Positions 1 to 7,311 of a stretch of 64,000 nucleotides of DNA are shown one piece after another. Position 1 is the stretch's first letter; each line of letters opens with the position of its first letter. The position numbers and the translations under genes are program-made. The stretch is from Stieleria tagensis (GTDB lineage Bacteria; Planctomycetota; Planctomycetia; Pirellulales; Pirellulaceae), in the NCBI RefSeq assembly GCF_024129865.1, contig NZ_JAMYFE010000030.1, forward strand, positions 1-64,000, given 5' to 3'. A model generated the notes under the pieces. That model saw only the letters and a list, made by a program, of their open reading frames with translations, made no database searches and was not told where the DNA came from.

Positions 1-20
1 ATCGACGTGCGATTGCCCTG
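1..20 (-). mobile_element. Terminal end of a second ISAs1-type element, cut by the window edge
   Basis: These 20 bases are identical to 2625-2644, the outer end of the complete ISAs1-type element in this window, including its inverted repeat. The match stops exactly at the IS boundary (base 20), after which internal transposase sequence of a different, decayed copy begins. The simplest reading is that an IS of the same type, lying mostly outside the window, inserted into an older copy. The 10-bp duplication expected from this family would be 21-30, which needs sequence left of the window to confirm. Confidence 0.7.
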
Positions 21-395
21 GCCGGTGCGGTGGTCACGCTTCACGCGATGCACTGTCAGAAAGAAACGGCCAGGGCGATCATCAACGCCGAAGCGGACTA
101 CGTGCTGACAGTGAAAAAGAACCAGGAGAAACTCTACGCCAAACTGCTCGAGCTATTCACCGAATATGGCGAATAGGACTACAAGGTGAAAGGACTACGC
201 ACTTAGACCGCCGTTGAGAATTCACACGGTCGTAACGAACGCCGCGTCTGCTGTTGCATCAAGGTTCCTGATGATGAATGTTTCGAGGAGTGGGAAGGGA
301 TTCAGTCAATCGGCATGATCTATCGTCATCGCGAGCATCGCACCCGTGCGGGCGAGATCAAAGAACATGACGAAACGTCGTTTGTCAGTTCTTAA
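21..395 (+). pseudogene. Decayed ISAs1-family transposase fragment
   Basis: Reading frame 3 gives a protein closely similar to the middle of the transposase encoded at 1388-2536: LAGAVV, the AMHCQ motif, ADYVLTVKKNQ, SHGRNERRV and IYRHREHR all align. Two in-frame TAG stops (174-176 and 204-206) and a TAA at 393-395 interrupt it. The N-terminal half is missing because another IS end abuts base 20, and the last 90 or so residues are missing after 395. It is a dead copy. The catalytic Asp of the first DDE motif (LDAMHC in the intact protein) reads His here, another sign of decay. Confidence 0.85.
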
Positions 396-558
396 AATCG
401 GATTAGTGGGGGGACTTCAGATCAGCGTGCGGAGCGCTAGATGCACGAGACCGACAAAAGACCTTTGTCTCGGGGTTCGAGATTTCCCCCTACTTATCCC
501 CCCATTAATCAGCAAAAGCTGCGGCTGGTTGAAGCGTTGTCGAAGAGAGGTGCAAAAG

Positions 559-583
559 AAAACCCCGTAAAAAACGGGGTTTT
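559..583 (+). terminator. Strong A/T-flanked hairpin, likely intrinsic terminator
   Basis: A perfect 10-bp stem (559-568 with 574-583, AAAACCCCGT against ACGGGGTTTT) encloses a five-A loop. The GC core followed by a T run on both strands would work as a bidirectional rho-independent terminator. No intact gene ends immediately upstream, so it is probably left over from a gene lost in this rearranged region, or belongs to the tRNA neighbourhood. Confidence 0.6.
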
Positions 584-620
584 CGAAGCGTCCGGAACGC
601 AAATGGAACGCTCTTTACGA

Positions 621-662
621 CTTCGGAACCGAGGGTTGCAGGTTCGAATCCTGCCGGGTGTA
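621..662 (+). tRNA. 3' half of tRNA-Arg (anticodon TCG), truncated
   Basis: The sequence folds as the 3' half of a tRNA: anticodon loop CTTCGGA (621-627, anticodon TCG), 3' anticodon stem ACCGA (628-632), variable loop GGGTT, T arm GCAGG-TTCGAAT-CCTGC (638-654), 3' acceptor strand CGGGTGT (655-661) and discriminator A. The 5' anticodon stem should read TCGGT but reads TACGA, and no D arm or 5' acceptor strand (near ACACCCG) is visible upstream. The break at the anticodon loop is where many tyrosine integrases cross over, so this is best read as an attachment-site footprint and not a working tRNA. Confidence 0.65.
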
Positions 663-1211
663 CTCTTCACGATCTGCGGAATTGGCCCTACCGGCCAGTT
701 CGCAGGTTGAGAGTTTCCACCGGCCATTCCTGGCTGGTCAATAAACGCCGCGTTGGGGGGCGTTTTCCAAGTTTCGGTGATTTGCCCGAAACCTCGCTTT
801 CAGACTCGGCCGTCCCAGATTCGCATGAGTTGCGTCCGGGCGGTTTTTTCTCTGCGAACTATCGCGCTCTCTGTTCACAAAGTGGCCGCTTGTTACCACG
901 CCGTTTGCTTCGGATCCACCGAACCAGACGGTTTATGTTTGGTCCGCGGTAATCTGCTGAGGTGTCGGCACCGATTCACCCTAGCGGTCTCGCTTCATGC
1001 ACGAGGTTTGTCCAACCGCCAGCTCGAAGAAGACACGGGAATTGCGGTCGGTCGATATCACCGACGCGCGTTAACTCGACAGCAAGAGTCAATTTTCAAC
1101 CTTGAACTGGCCGTCCAGAAAGCTCCCCGAGGCGGTCTCAATCCGAACCGGGGTTTCGTCGAGCTAGGGGCCTTTCGTACCAGGAGGTTACAACGATTAC
1201 CCAAGATCGAA
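663..1211. other. Gene-poor stretch between tRNA fragment and HTH gene
   Basis: I see no convincing gene here. One open frame runs through and joins the HTH gene below, but its N-terminal 150 or so residues look like translated non-coding DNA. An AGGAGG at 1182-1187 is a good ribosome-binding sequence with no standard start codon at the right distance, which suggests the original start of the HTH gene was altered or lies in a shifted frame. Confidence 0.4.
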
Positions 1212-1361
1212 ATGTTCAAGTGGAATTCAATTTCGGACCAGATTCGAGCGGAATCGGAGTCGGAAGCGCCCAGCCACGATCGCATGCGGTTGGTCTTCTA
1301 CTACCAGTCGCTGCTTGATTCCGGCGAGCTCAGCACACGGGCTGAGCTTTCTCGTCATCTC

Positions 1362-1371
1362 GGGGTAAGCC
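1362..1371. repeat. Left copy of 10-bp IS target duplication
   Basis: GGGGTAAGCC stands directly outside the left IS end and is repeated exactly at 2645-2654. A 10-bp direct repeat agrees with the 8-10 bp duplications known for the ISAs1 family. Confidence 0.95.
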
Positions 1372-2644
1372 CAGGGCAATCGCACGTTCAAACAGCGTGA
1401 AAACCGGCGTAAATCTTATCGAGCACCGTCTCGTCCCAGCCTGCACGGAGTCGTTTGCCGCGAATCGAGTCTTTCAGCGTAGTGTCCTGTCGCAAAATAT
1501 TGAGTGCCATTCGGCGAAACACTCCAGAGACTTCCGGAGCACTTCCTTTGCGAATTCGGCTCGCGTCCTCGGAAAAAGTTACATCCAACACGTAGTGCTG
1601 AGAGTTCTCGATTCTCCAATGATCTCGGAGATGCTTGCTGATCGCTTTCACCTTTGCCGGAAGGCTCGAGATAAAGAACGCTGTTTCGTCATGCTCGTTG
1701 ATTTCGCCGGACCGATTGCGATGTTCTCGATGACGATAGATCATGCCAACAGATTGAATGCCCGTCCAGCCTGAGAACGCCTCATCATCCGGAACGTCGA
1801 TGCAGTAGCAGACGCGTCGTTCATCGCGACCATGCGACTTCTCAACCGTCGTGTGTTTGCGAAGCCCTTTCACTTTGTAGTCTTGCTCCCCGTATTGGTT
1901 GAACAGGTCAAGCAGCTTGTCGTGAAGGTTCCCTTGGTTTTTCTTCACTGTGAGAACGTAGTCAGCTTCAGCGTTGATGATCGCAGCAGCTGTTTCCCTT
2001 TGACAATGCATCGCGTCGAGTGTGACCACCGCACCGGCAAGGTCAAGCAACTCCAGAATCATTGGAACGGTTGGTATTTCGTTGGATTTGTCGTCAACTG
2101 AAAGTTGCCTCAAGACCAGCTTCGATTCCGTCGCGAATAGGGTGATCGCATGCAGTGCACTTTGCCCTGCGGCTCGGTCGAATGAACCTCGCAATGTCTT
2201 CCCATCGATCGCGACGCCTTGCCCACGAAGCGAGCTTGCAAATTGATCCACCCAGTCGTGCATCGAAGCGAGAAACTCCCCAGTATCGAGCCGACTGAAG
2301 ACTCTTCCGAAGGTGTCATGGCTCGGTACACCGTGCTCCAGGTCAATGTAGCGACGAAACCAACGAACCTTGGCTTTGCAGAACCGTTCGACGTCGGCCC
2401 AGCCATCGGCTCCGCAGATTGATGCGGTCAGGGCCATGAAAATCATTTCCAGCAAATCGTGGTTGCTTCCACGATCAACTCGTGGGTCTGTAACTTTTAC
2501 AAAACTGTTGTAAACCAGTGTAGCCGGACCTTCCATTGACACATTCTCCGTTTCAGAAATCAGCCATTTCCCACAAATGACTTGACTGAAACGGACTCAT
2601 TGCAATCCTGATACCGAAAACGAAATCGACGTGCGATTGCCCTG
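1372..2644 (-). mobile_element. Complete ISAs1-family insertion sequence (1273 bp)
   Basis: The element is bounded by perfect 16-bp terminal inverted repeats, CAGGGCAATCGCACGT at 1372-1387 and its reverse complement at 2629-2644, and flanked by a perfect 10-bp direct repeat. The 5'-CAGGG ends, length near 1.3 kb, single transposase and 10-bp duplication all fit ISAs1. The intact transposase, identical repeats and undamaged target duplication argue for a recent insertion. It sits inside the HTH gene 1212-2737. Confidence 0.95.
1388..2536 (-). CDS. ISAs1 family transposase
   Basis: The product is a DDE transposase of 382 residues that would cut and join the ends of the surrounding IS. The N-terminal part (DPRVDRGSNHDLLEMI) is the domain typical of this family, followed by the DDE core with VAIDGKTLRGS, TLDAMHCQ, VKKNQ, EKSHGRDERR and the C-terminal WRIENSQHYVLDVTF. 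The frame is uninterrupted and of normal length. ATG 2536 is preferred because a GGAG lies about 9 bases upstream; a GTG at 2542 is the alternative. The stop lies at the edge of the left inverted repeat. Confidence 0.93.
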   Translation of the reverse strand: MEGPATLVYNSFVKVTDPRVDRGSNHDLLEMIFMALTASICGADGWADVERFCKAKVRWFRRYIDLEHGVPSHDTFGRVFSRLDTGEFLASMHDWVDQFASSLRGQGVAIDGKTLRGSFDRAAGQSALHAITLFATESKLVLRQLSVDDKSNEIPTVPMILELLDLAGAVVTLDAMHCQRETAAAIINAEADYVLTVKKNQGNLHDKLLDLFNQYGEQDYKVKGLRKHTTVEKSHGRDERRVCYCIDVPDDEAFSGWTGIQSVGMIYRHREHRNRSGEINEHDETAFFISSLPAKVKAISKHLRDHWRIENSQHYVLDVTFSEDASRIRKGSAPEVSGVFRRMALNILRQDTTLKDSIRGKRLRAGWDETVLDKIYAGFHAV

Positions 2645-2654
2645 GGGGTAAGCC
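2645..2654. repeat. Right copy of 10-bp IS target duplication
   Basis: Second copy of GGGGTAAGCC, directly outside the right inverted repeat and in frame with the interrupted HTH gene. Confidence 0.95.
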
Positions 2655-2946
2655 GAGGCCGAGTTACCCAGGTGCTAAACCGACTGAATGAGACCGATGA
2701 TGAATCCGCCAAGCGTCGATTTGGTGATACCGGATAATTGCCAATACACCGGCCCAAAGCACAATAGGCTGTAAACTTACGGGATTCGCGGCTTTCCAAC
2801 CGCCGAGTCAGTCAAGGAGATGAGAAGCTGGTCGTTGTTATGAGTGAATTCAATTAGGATCAGAATATTTCTGGATTCCTGTTAACGATTTGGTTTGGCG
2901 TTCGGCATACGGTGAACAAACAGTAGTTTTAGCTTTGGCCGTGCGT

Positions 2947-3471
2947 ATGGACGAAAATCAGAAACGCGAAGAATTCACCCATTACTGGCTGCAGGCCGAG
3001 CCTTCGGTTTCGGCGTACGTATTCGCGTCAATTTCCGGATTTCATGATGCTGAAGATGTCGTCCAGCGGATCGCTCAAGAGCTGGCTCGTCGGTTCGACG
3101 AATATGACTCAAGTCGATCGTTCGTGGCGTGGACGCTTTGGATCGCCAAATCGCGGGTGATTGATTTCTACCGGACGCAGGATCGCGCTCGGATCATCTT
3201 TTCGGATGAACTGCTCAGCCAACTTGCTGACACCATCGCACGGCAGGCTGACGGTCGGAGTCACAGGCGTGAGGCTTTGGATGCGTGTTTGGATGAACTT
3301 CCTGCCAAGTCGCGGCAGCTGCTCGATTTGCGTTACGTCGACGAGCTTTCGGCCGAAGAGACGGCACGAGCGGTCGGTTCGACCAGCGGTTCAGTGCGAG
3401 TCTTGTTATCTCGTGTTCGAACGGTGCTCGCCATTTGCATTGAACGTCGGCTTGCGATGGAGAATTCGTGA
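2947..3471 (+). CDS. ECF-type RNA polymerase sigma factor (planctomycete subfamily)
   Basis: This 174-residue protein has the two-domain layout of an ECF sigma factor. Region 2 (about 12-85) shows DAEDVVQ, FDEYD and FVAWTLWIAKSRVIDFYR; region 4 (about 108-165) shows LDELPAKSRQLLDLRY and an HTH with SGSVRVLLSRVR. ATG 2947 gives the normal family length; an upstream in-frame start at 2890 would add 19 residues without homology-like features. Its stop overlaps the next start (TGATG). In planctomycetes such sigma factors are paired with a FecR-like membrane protein, as here, and usually drive their own operon. The 2738-2946 gap must hold the promoter, but I recognise no clear motif. Confidence 0.9.
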   Translation: MDENQKREEFTHYWLQAEPSVSAYVFASISGFHDAEDVVQRIAQELARRFDEYDSSRSFVAWTLWIAKSRVIDFYRTQDRARIIFSDELLSQLADTIARQADGRSHRREALDACLDELPAKSRQLLDLRYVDELSAEETARAVGSTSGSVRVLLSRVRTVLAICIERRLAMENS

Positions 3472-4988
3472 TGGACATCAACGATGATTTGATCGATCGC
3501 GTTCTTCAGGGACAGGCGACCGCCGTTGAGGCTGCAGAATTTCAGAAGTGGCTCAATGTTCCCGCCAACCTGGAACGCTTTGCGCTTCGAGCCGAGTTGC
3601 ATGCGGATTTACGGCGTTCGTTGCGCCGCAGGGATATTCAGAACAGTGCGTTGGAGGCGAGGCGTGATCCCGAAACCAGCACGACGACTTCACCCTCCAT
3701 TTTCCACTCGCGACAAGCTTTGATGCTGACCGGCGTCGCGATTGCCGCTTGCCTGATCGTCGCATTCATGTGGCCTGCAGCAGAAGACGCCCCGGGCACG
3801 GCTGGCACTCTTGCGGCCAATGTCGTCAGCGATGTGAACGGGTTGCTAACGAAGAGTGACGAGCGTTGGGATGACACGAATCTACCGACCGGCGAGTACG
3901 AATTGCAAAAGGGGTTGTTGCATCTGCAGTTCGGCGGCGGAGTGATGGTTTACCTGGAAGCTCCGGCTCGCTTCGACGCTGTCAGCGATTCACGTGTGGT
4001 GTTGCACAGCGGACGGCTGTCGGCCACGGTCCCTCCCGAAGGAATCGGATTTACAGTGAAAACTCCCGAAGCCGAAGTCGTTGACTTTGGCACCGAGTTC
4101 TCCGTCGATGTGGAAGGCGGCGCGAGCGAGGTTCATGTGTTTGACGGGCTCGTTCGGGTACATCCCGGCGCGTCGAACGGGCGCGATGCATCCAGGTCCG
4201 TTGATGTGCAGGCGTCTCAAGCTGTCCGGATTACGGAAGGAACGCCTGATCCCGAAAACATCTCCATCGCGACCGATCGCTTCATTCGCGATTTTGACGA
4301 GCCTGCTCGGAAATACGCGCCCGCTATCAGGAAGAAGTCGCCGCTCGCGTTTTACCGCATGCCGATCCGCGACAAGGGGTTGGCTTCGGAGCCCCCGAAA
4401 TATTCCGGCGTCGTCTTAACCGGAGAAGGCAAACGTCCGCCGCACGCTCGAGGCGTGTTCGTCGGCGGTTCGCTACGAGTTGGCGTGGATTCGGTCGGAC
4501 GGGGAGGACGCGTGGACAATCCACCTGCACTGAATACCGGGCAATTCTCGGTGACTCTGTTTGTCTACCGCGAATCGGATGATACCGGCGCGACCGCTGT
4601 TACCAACATGCACGATGACCACGGTAACTTTGATATGTCGCTGGATGCAAACGGGCGGCTGCAAGCCACTGTCAGGAGTCGCGATGGGAGTCAATCAACA
4701 ATTATAGGCAAATCCGTTCTTCCACTGCGCGAATGGCGACATGTGGTTCTAACGGTTGATGGTCACAACATGCACTTCTACGAAGACGGAAAGCTTGTTG
4801 GATCAAGGCCCTGTGCGGAATTGGCCACGAGCGAATCGGATCCAATCTGGTTTGGAACCAACGCCAGCACAACACAAGCGTGGGATGGACGAATTGACGA
4901 AGTGGCGTTGTTCGACCAAGCACTCGACGACGAAGAAGTTTTAACGCTGTACCGACTGGCGCAAGAGGAGATCACCAGATCAAGATGA
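3471..4988 (+). CDS. FecR-domain membrane protein with C-terminal LamG domain (likely anti-sigma partner)
   Basis: The 505-residue product starts with a short cytoplasmic region (1-80), where an anti-sigma segment would lie, then one membrane helix (about 83-101, LMLTGVAIAACLIVAFMW), a periplasmic FecR domain (about 140-235, with VKTPEAEVVDFGTEFSV) and a C-terminal concanavalin/LamG domain (about 345-500, REWRHVVLTVDG). FecR proteins pass signals from outside to an ECF sigma factor, and a LamG domain could bind a glycan, so it may sense polysaccharide. The ATG overlaps the sigma factor stop, and the gene ends in an ATGA overlap with the esterase. A GTG one codon upstream (3468) is an alternative start. 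Confidence 0.85.
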   Translation: MDINDDLIDRVLQGQATAVEAAEFQKWLNVPANLERFALRAELHADLRRSLRRRDIQNSALEARRDPETSTTTSPSIFHSRQALMLTGVAIAACLIVAFMWPAAEDAPGTAGTLAANVVSDVNGLLTKSDERWDDTNLPTGEYELQKGLLHLQFGGGVMVYLEAPARFDAVSDSRVVLHSGRLSATVPPEGIGFTVKTPEAEVVDFGTEFSVDVEGGASEVHVFDGLVRVHPGASNGRDASRSVDVQASQAVRITEGTPDPENISIATDRFIRDFDEPARKYAPAIRKKSPLAFYRMPIRDKGLASEPPKYSGVVLTGEGKRPPHARGVFVGGSLRVGVDSVGRGGRVDNPPALNTGQFSVTLFVYRESDDTGATAVTNMHDDHGNFDMSLDANGRLQATVRSRDGSQSTIIGKSVLPLREWRHVVLTVDGHNMHFYEDGKLVGSRPCAELATSESDPIWFGTNASTTQAWDGRIDEVALFDQALDDEEVLTLYRLAQEEITRSR

Positions 4989-6010
4989 AATCATTAAACA
5001 ATTTGTGGCACCGCAAACCATTGCCCACCACACGCCTACGTTTGCCCGCGGCGATTTGGGTCGCTCTTTGCATCATGGCAATCGGGTATGCGACAACTGC
5101 CCGGGCGCAGCAACCTCGTGCCCAGAAACCCCGCGCCCAGCAATCTCGCATGGAAGGCAAGACGGTAATCCCGAAAGCCGTGCTGGACAAGTTGGACGAA
5201 CACCTTGATGTGACGTTTGCCAAATACGGTGACCGAACTTTGCAGTTAGACATATTCCGTCCAAAGAACGCGTCTGAGGAATTGCCGGCGATCGTCTGCA
5301 TTCACGGTGGTGGCTGGCGAAAAGGATCGAAAATCAATCATCGCAAGGTTGCTCAAGCTCTTGCAGCCCAAGGTTACGTGACGGCATCCATCGACTATCG
5401 GCTGAGCGAAGAGGCGACCTTTCCGGCTCACATCCACGACTGCAAAGCGGCGGTTCGCTTTCTTCGCGCCAACGCGAGTCAGTACGGGATCGACTCCGAT
5501 CGCATCGGCGCCATAGGTCACTCAGCGGGCGGGCATCTGGCGGCTTTGTTGGCGACTTCCGCTGGCGTAGCAGAACTGGAAGGTGACGGTGGGAACTTCG
5601 AATTCAGCAGTGCGATACAGGCCGTCGTGCCAATGGGTGGTCAGACGGATTTCATGTCAGAACGCAATCGTCAGAAGTCTGCGAGCGCAGAGATCTGGCA
5701 GCAGTTCATGGGCGGTTCCCAGGACGAAGTCCCCGAAGCTTACCGATTGGCATCACCGCTTTTCCACCTCGACAAGGACGATCCACCAGTGTGGCTGATC
5801 ACGGGCGAGAAGGATGACCGCAGCACTCGTGCTGAGTCCCTGCGTAAGAAGATGGACGAATTCGGTATTCCAAACGGGCTGACCATCATCAAAGACGCTC
5901 CGCACCCCTTCACTGTGAAGCAAGTCTGGTTCGATCAGATGATGAGCTCAGCCGTTCCGTTCTTTGATCGAACACTCAAGAGCGCCCAGGAAACGGAACA
6001 AAAAAGATGA
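4985..6010 (+). CDS. Secreted alpha/beta hydrolase (BD-FAE/lipase-like esterase)
   Basis: This 341-residue protein starts with a signal-peptide-like segment (hydrophobic about 21-40) followed by a Q/A/P/R-rich linker of repeated AQ-PRAQKPRAQQ type. The fold is an alpha/beta hydrolase of the hormone-sensitive-lipase/BD-FAE group: oxyanion motif HGGGW (107-111), nucleophile elbow GHSAGG (Ser180), acidic residue near GEKDD (276-280) and His307 in DAPHPF. Such enzymes remove acyl groups from plant and algal polysaccharides. The start overlaps the stop of the FecR gene and the end overlaps the DUF1552 gene (ATGA), so it is translationally coupled in the sigma-factor operon. The substrate cannot be told from sequence. 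Confidence 0.85.
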   Translation: MKSLNNLWHRKPLPTTRLRLPAAIWVALCIMAIGYATTARAQQPRAQKPRAQQSRMEGKTVIPKAVLDKLDEHLDVTFAKYGDRTLQLDIFRPKNASEELPAIVCIHGGGWRKGSKINHRKVAQALAAQGYVTASIDYRLSEEATFPAHIHDCKAAVRFLRANASQYGIDSDRIGAIGHSAGGHLAALLATSAGVAELEGDGGNFEFSSAIQAVVPMGGQTDFMSERNRQKSASAEIWQQFMGGSQDEVPEAYRLASPLFHLDKDDPPVWLITGEKDDRSTRAESLRKKMDEFGIPNGLTIIKDAPHPFTVKQVWFDQMMSSAVPFFDRTLKSAQETEQKR

Positions 6011-7311
6011 AGCCCTTGAACCAACGTAAGAAACTGAACCGCCGTAACATGCTGCGTGGGACCGGAGCCGTGATCGCGCTGCCGTTTCTTGAATCGCTGG
6101 CAGCTTCCAGGCAGTTGAATGCGAGCGAAAGCACTACCAATAATGGCACTCGCGAAACACCGATGCGGATGGTTTGTATCGGCCTGGAATACGGACTCTA
6201 TCCGATCGACTTCTTTCCAAAGCGAACCGGTCGCGATTACGAGTTGCCACGTTTGTTGTCGCCGCTCGGTGGATTGAAGAATGAATTCACGGTGTTCTCG
6301 GGCTTGGACCATCCGGGGATCTCGGGCGGTCATCAAGCGACACACACGTTTCTGTCCGGCATTCGGTCTAATCAGGCGAAGCAGTATCCCGAAGGCAATC
6401 TCACCATCGATCAGAAAGCGGCTGAGCATGTCGGTGCCCAGACGCGTTATCAATCTTTGCAACTTGGAATAGGCGGTGGCGGTGTTTCGTGGTCGCGGAA
6501 CGGCGTTGAGATTCCAACGATCGATCGACTGCAAACAGTGTTTGACGCGTTGTTCGAGGAGACGCCCAAATCCAAACGCACTCGGCAGGCCGGGACGTAC
6601 GCCGTCAACCGAAGTATCCTGGACGTCGTCGGCGAAGATGCGGCCGCTATGAAAAAGCGAGTGAGCGTCGGAGATTCGACGAAACTTGATGAGTACTTCA
6701 CTTCGATACGCGAAGTCGAAAAGCGATTGGAACAGTCGGCGGCGTGGTGGAATAAGCCCAAAGCAAAGACAAACTTCAAACTGCCAAAGACACCGCCGAC
6801 CAGCTTCACGGAGCAAGTCGCCTTGTTCTATGACCTGATGAAGTTGGCTCTACAAACGGATTCGACTCGAGTCATTTCCATGGCCATTCATGGATGGAAA
6901 GGTGATTCGGGGCTGAGCGGTGTCACCAAGGGCTACCACGATCTTTCCCACCACGGTCGCGATGAAACGAAGCTAAACCAGTTGGGGATCATCGAGCAAT
7001 TCCATACCGGCCAGCTCGCTCGGTTTCTTGGCAGCCTGAAAGAAACGCAAGCCGACGACGATGCGTCACTGCTTGATCGGACGATGGTGCTGTTTGGAAG
7101 TGGCCTTGGGAACGCGAGTTCTCATTCCAATCGCGAGCTACCATTGTTGCTGGCCGGCGGTGGTTTTCAACATGGTGAGCACAAAGCCTATCCGGCAGAT
7201 GGCGGCGTGAAGACGCCAGCGTGCAATCTGTATCTCTCGATGTTGCAACGCTTTGGTGTCGAGTCCGATCGTTTTGGAACTTCGACAGGAACACTGGAGG
7301 GGCTTGGCTAA
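6007..7311 (+). CDS. DUF1552 (HXXSHH) protein, Tat-exported
   Basis: The 434-residue protein opens with a Tat-type signal (RRNMLRGTGAVIALPF, Arg12-Arg13). The family signature HDLSHH is at about 311-316, followed by the C-terminal DRTMVLFGSGLGNASSHSN region. DUF1552 proteins are abundant in planctomycetes, nearly always beside a DUF1587/1592/1588/1585 protein, and have no established biochemical role; the similarity of the C-terminal half to DUF1501/alkaline-phosphatase-like folds is only suggestive. The start overlaps the esterase stop and the stop overlaps the next start (TAATG). Confidence 0.88.
   Translation: MKPLNQRKKLNRRNMLRGTGAVIALPFLESLAASRQLNASESTTNNGTRETPMRMVCIGLEYGLYPIDFFPKRTGRDYELPRLLSPLGGLKNEFTVFSGLDHPGISGGHQATHTFLSGIRSNQAKQYPEGNLTIDQKAAEHVGAQTRYQSLQLGIGGGGVSWSRNGVEIPTIDRLQTVFDALFEETPKSKRTRQAGTYAVNRSILDVVGEDAAAMKKRVSVGDSTKLDEYFTSIREVEKRLEQSAAWWNKPKAKTNFKLPKTPPTSFTEQVALFYDLMKLALQTDSTRVISMAIHGWKGDSGLSGVTKGYHDLSHHGRDETKLNQLGIIEQFHTGQLARFLGSLKETQADDDASLLDRTMVLFGSGLGNASSHSNRELPLLLAGGGFQHGEHKAYPADGGVKTPACNLYLSMLQRFGVESDRFGTSTGTLEGLG

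Larger units (their letters stand above)
1212..2737 (+). pseudogene. Small helix-turn-helix protein gene, split by an ISAs1-type IS
   Basis: Removing the IS and one copy of the 10-bp duplication joins two frames perfectly: the left part ends in RAELSRHLGVS and the right part continues RGRVTQVLNRLNE to a TAA at 2735-2737. The joined product is about 84 residues from the ATG at 1212 and carries one helix-turn-helix. This HTH type is often found at the C-terminus of, or beside, site-specific recombinases in planctomycetes and relatives, so the gene may derive from a mobile element. The true start is uncertain: ATG 1212 lacks a well-placed ribosome-binding site. The gene is certainly inactivated by the insertion. 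Confidence 0.7.

Noticed and set aside
621-662. Working tRNA gene
   Set aside because: The 5' half is absent and the anticodon stem cannot form, so only a fragment is called. The same holds for 19894-19936.
753-1400. A 215-codon protein ending in the left IS end
   Set aside because: Only the last 53 codons before the IS (from 1212) look like protein. The last residues come from the IS end and not from the original gene.
5935-6816. Open frame of 293 codons on the minus strand
   Set aside because: It lies opposite the DUF1552 gene and the esterase end, is rich in Arg and Cys, and has no recognisable domain; it is a shadow of high-GC coding DNA.
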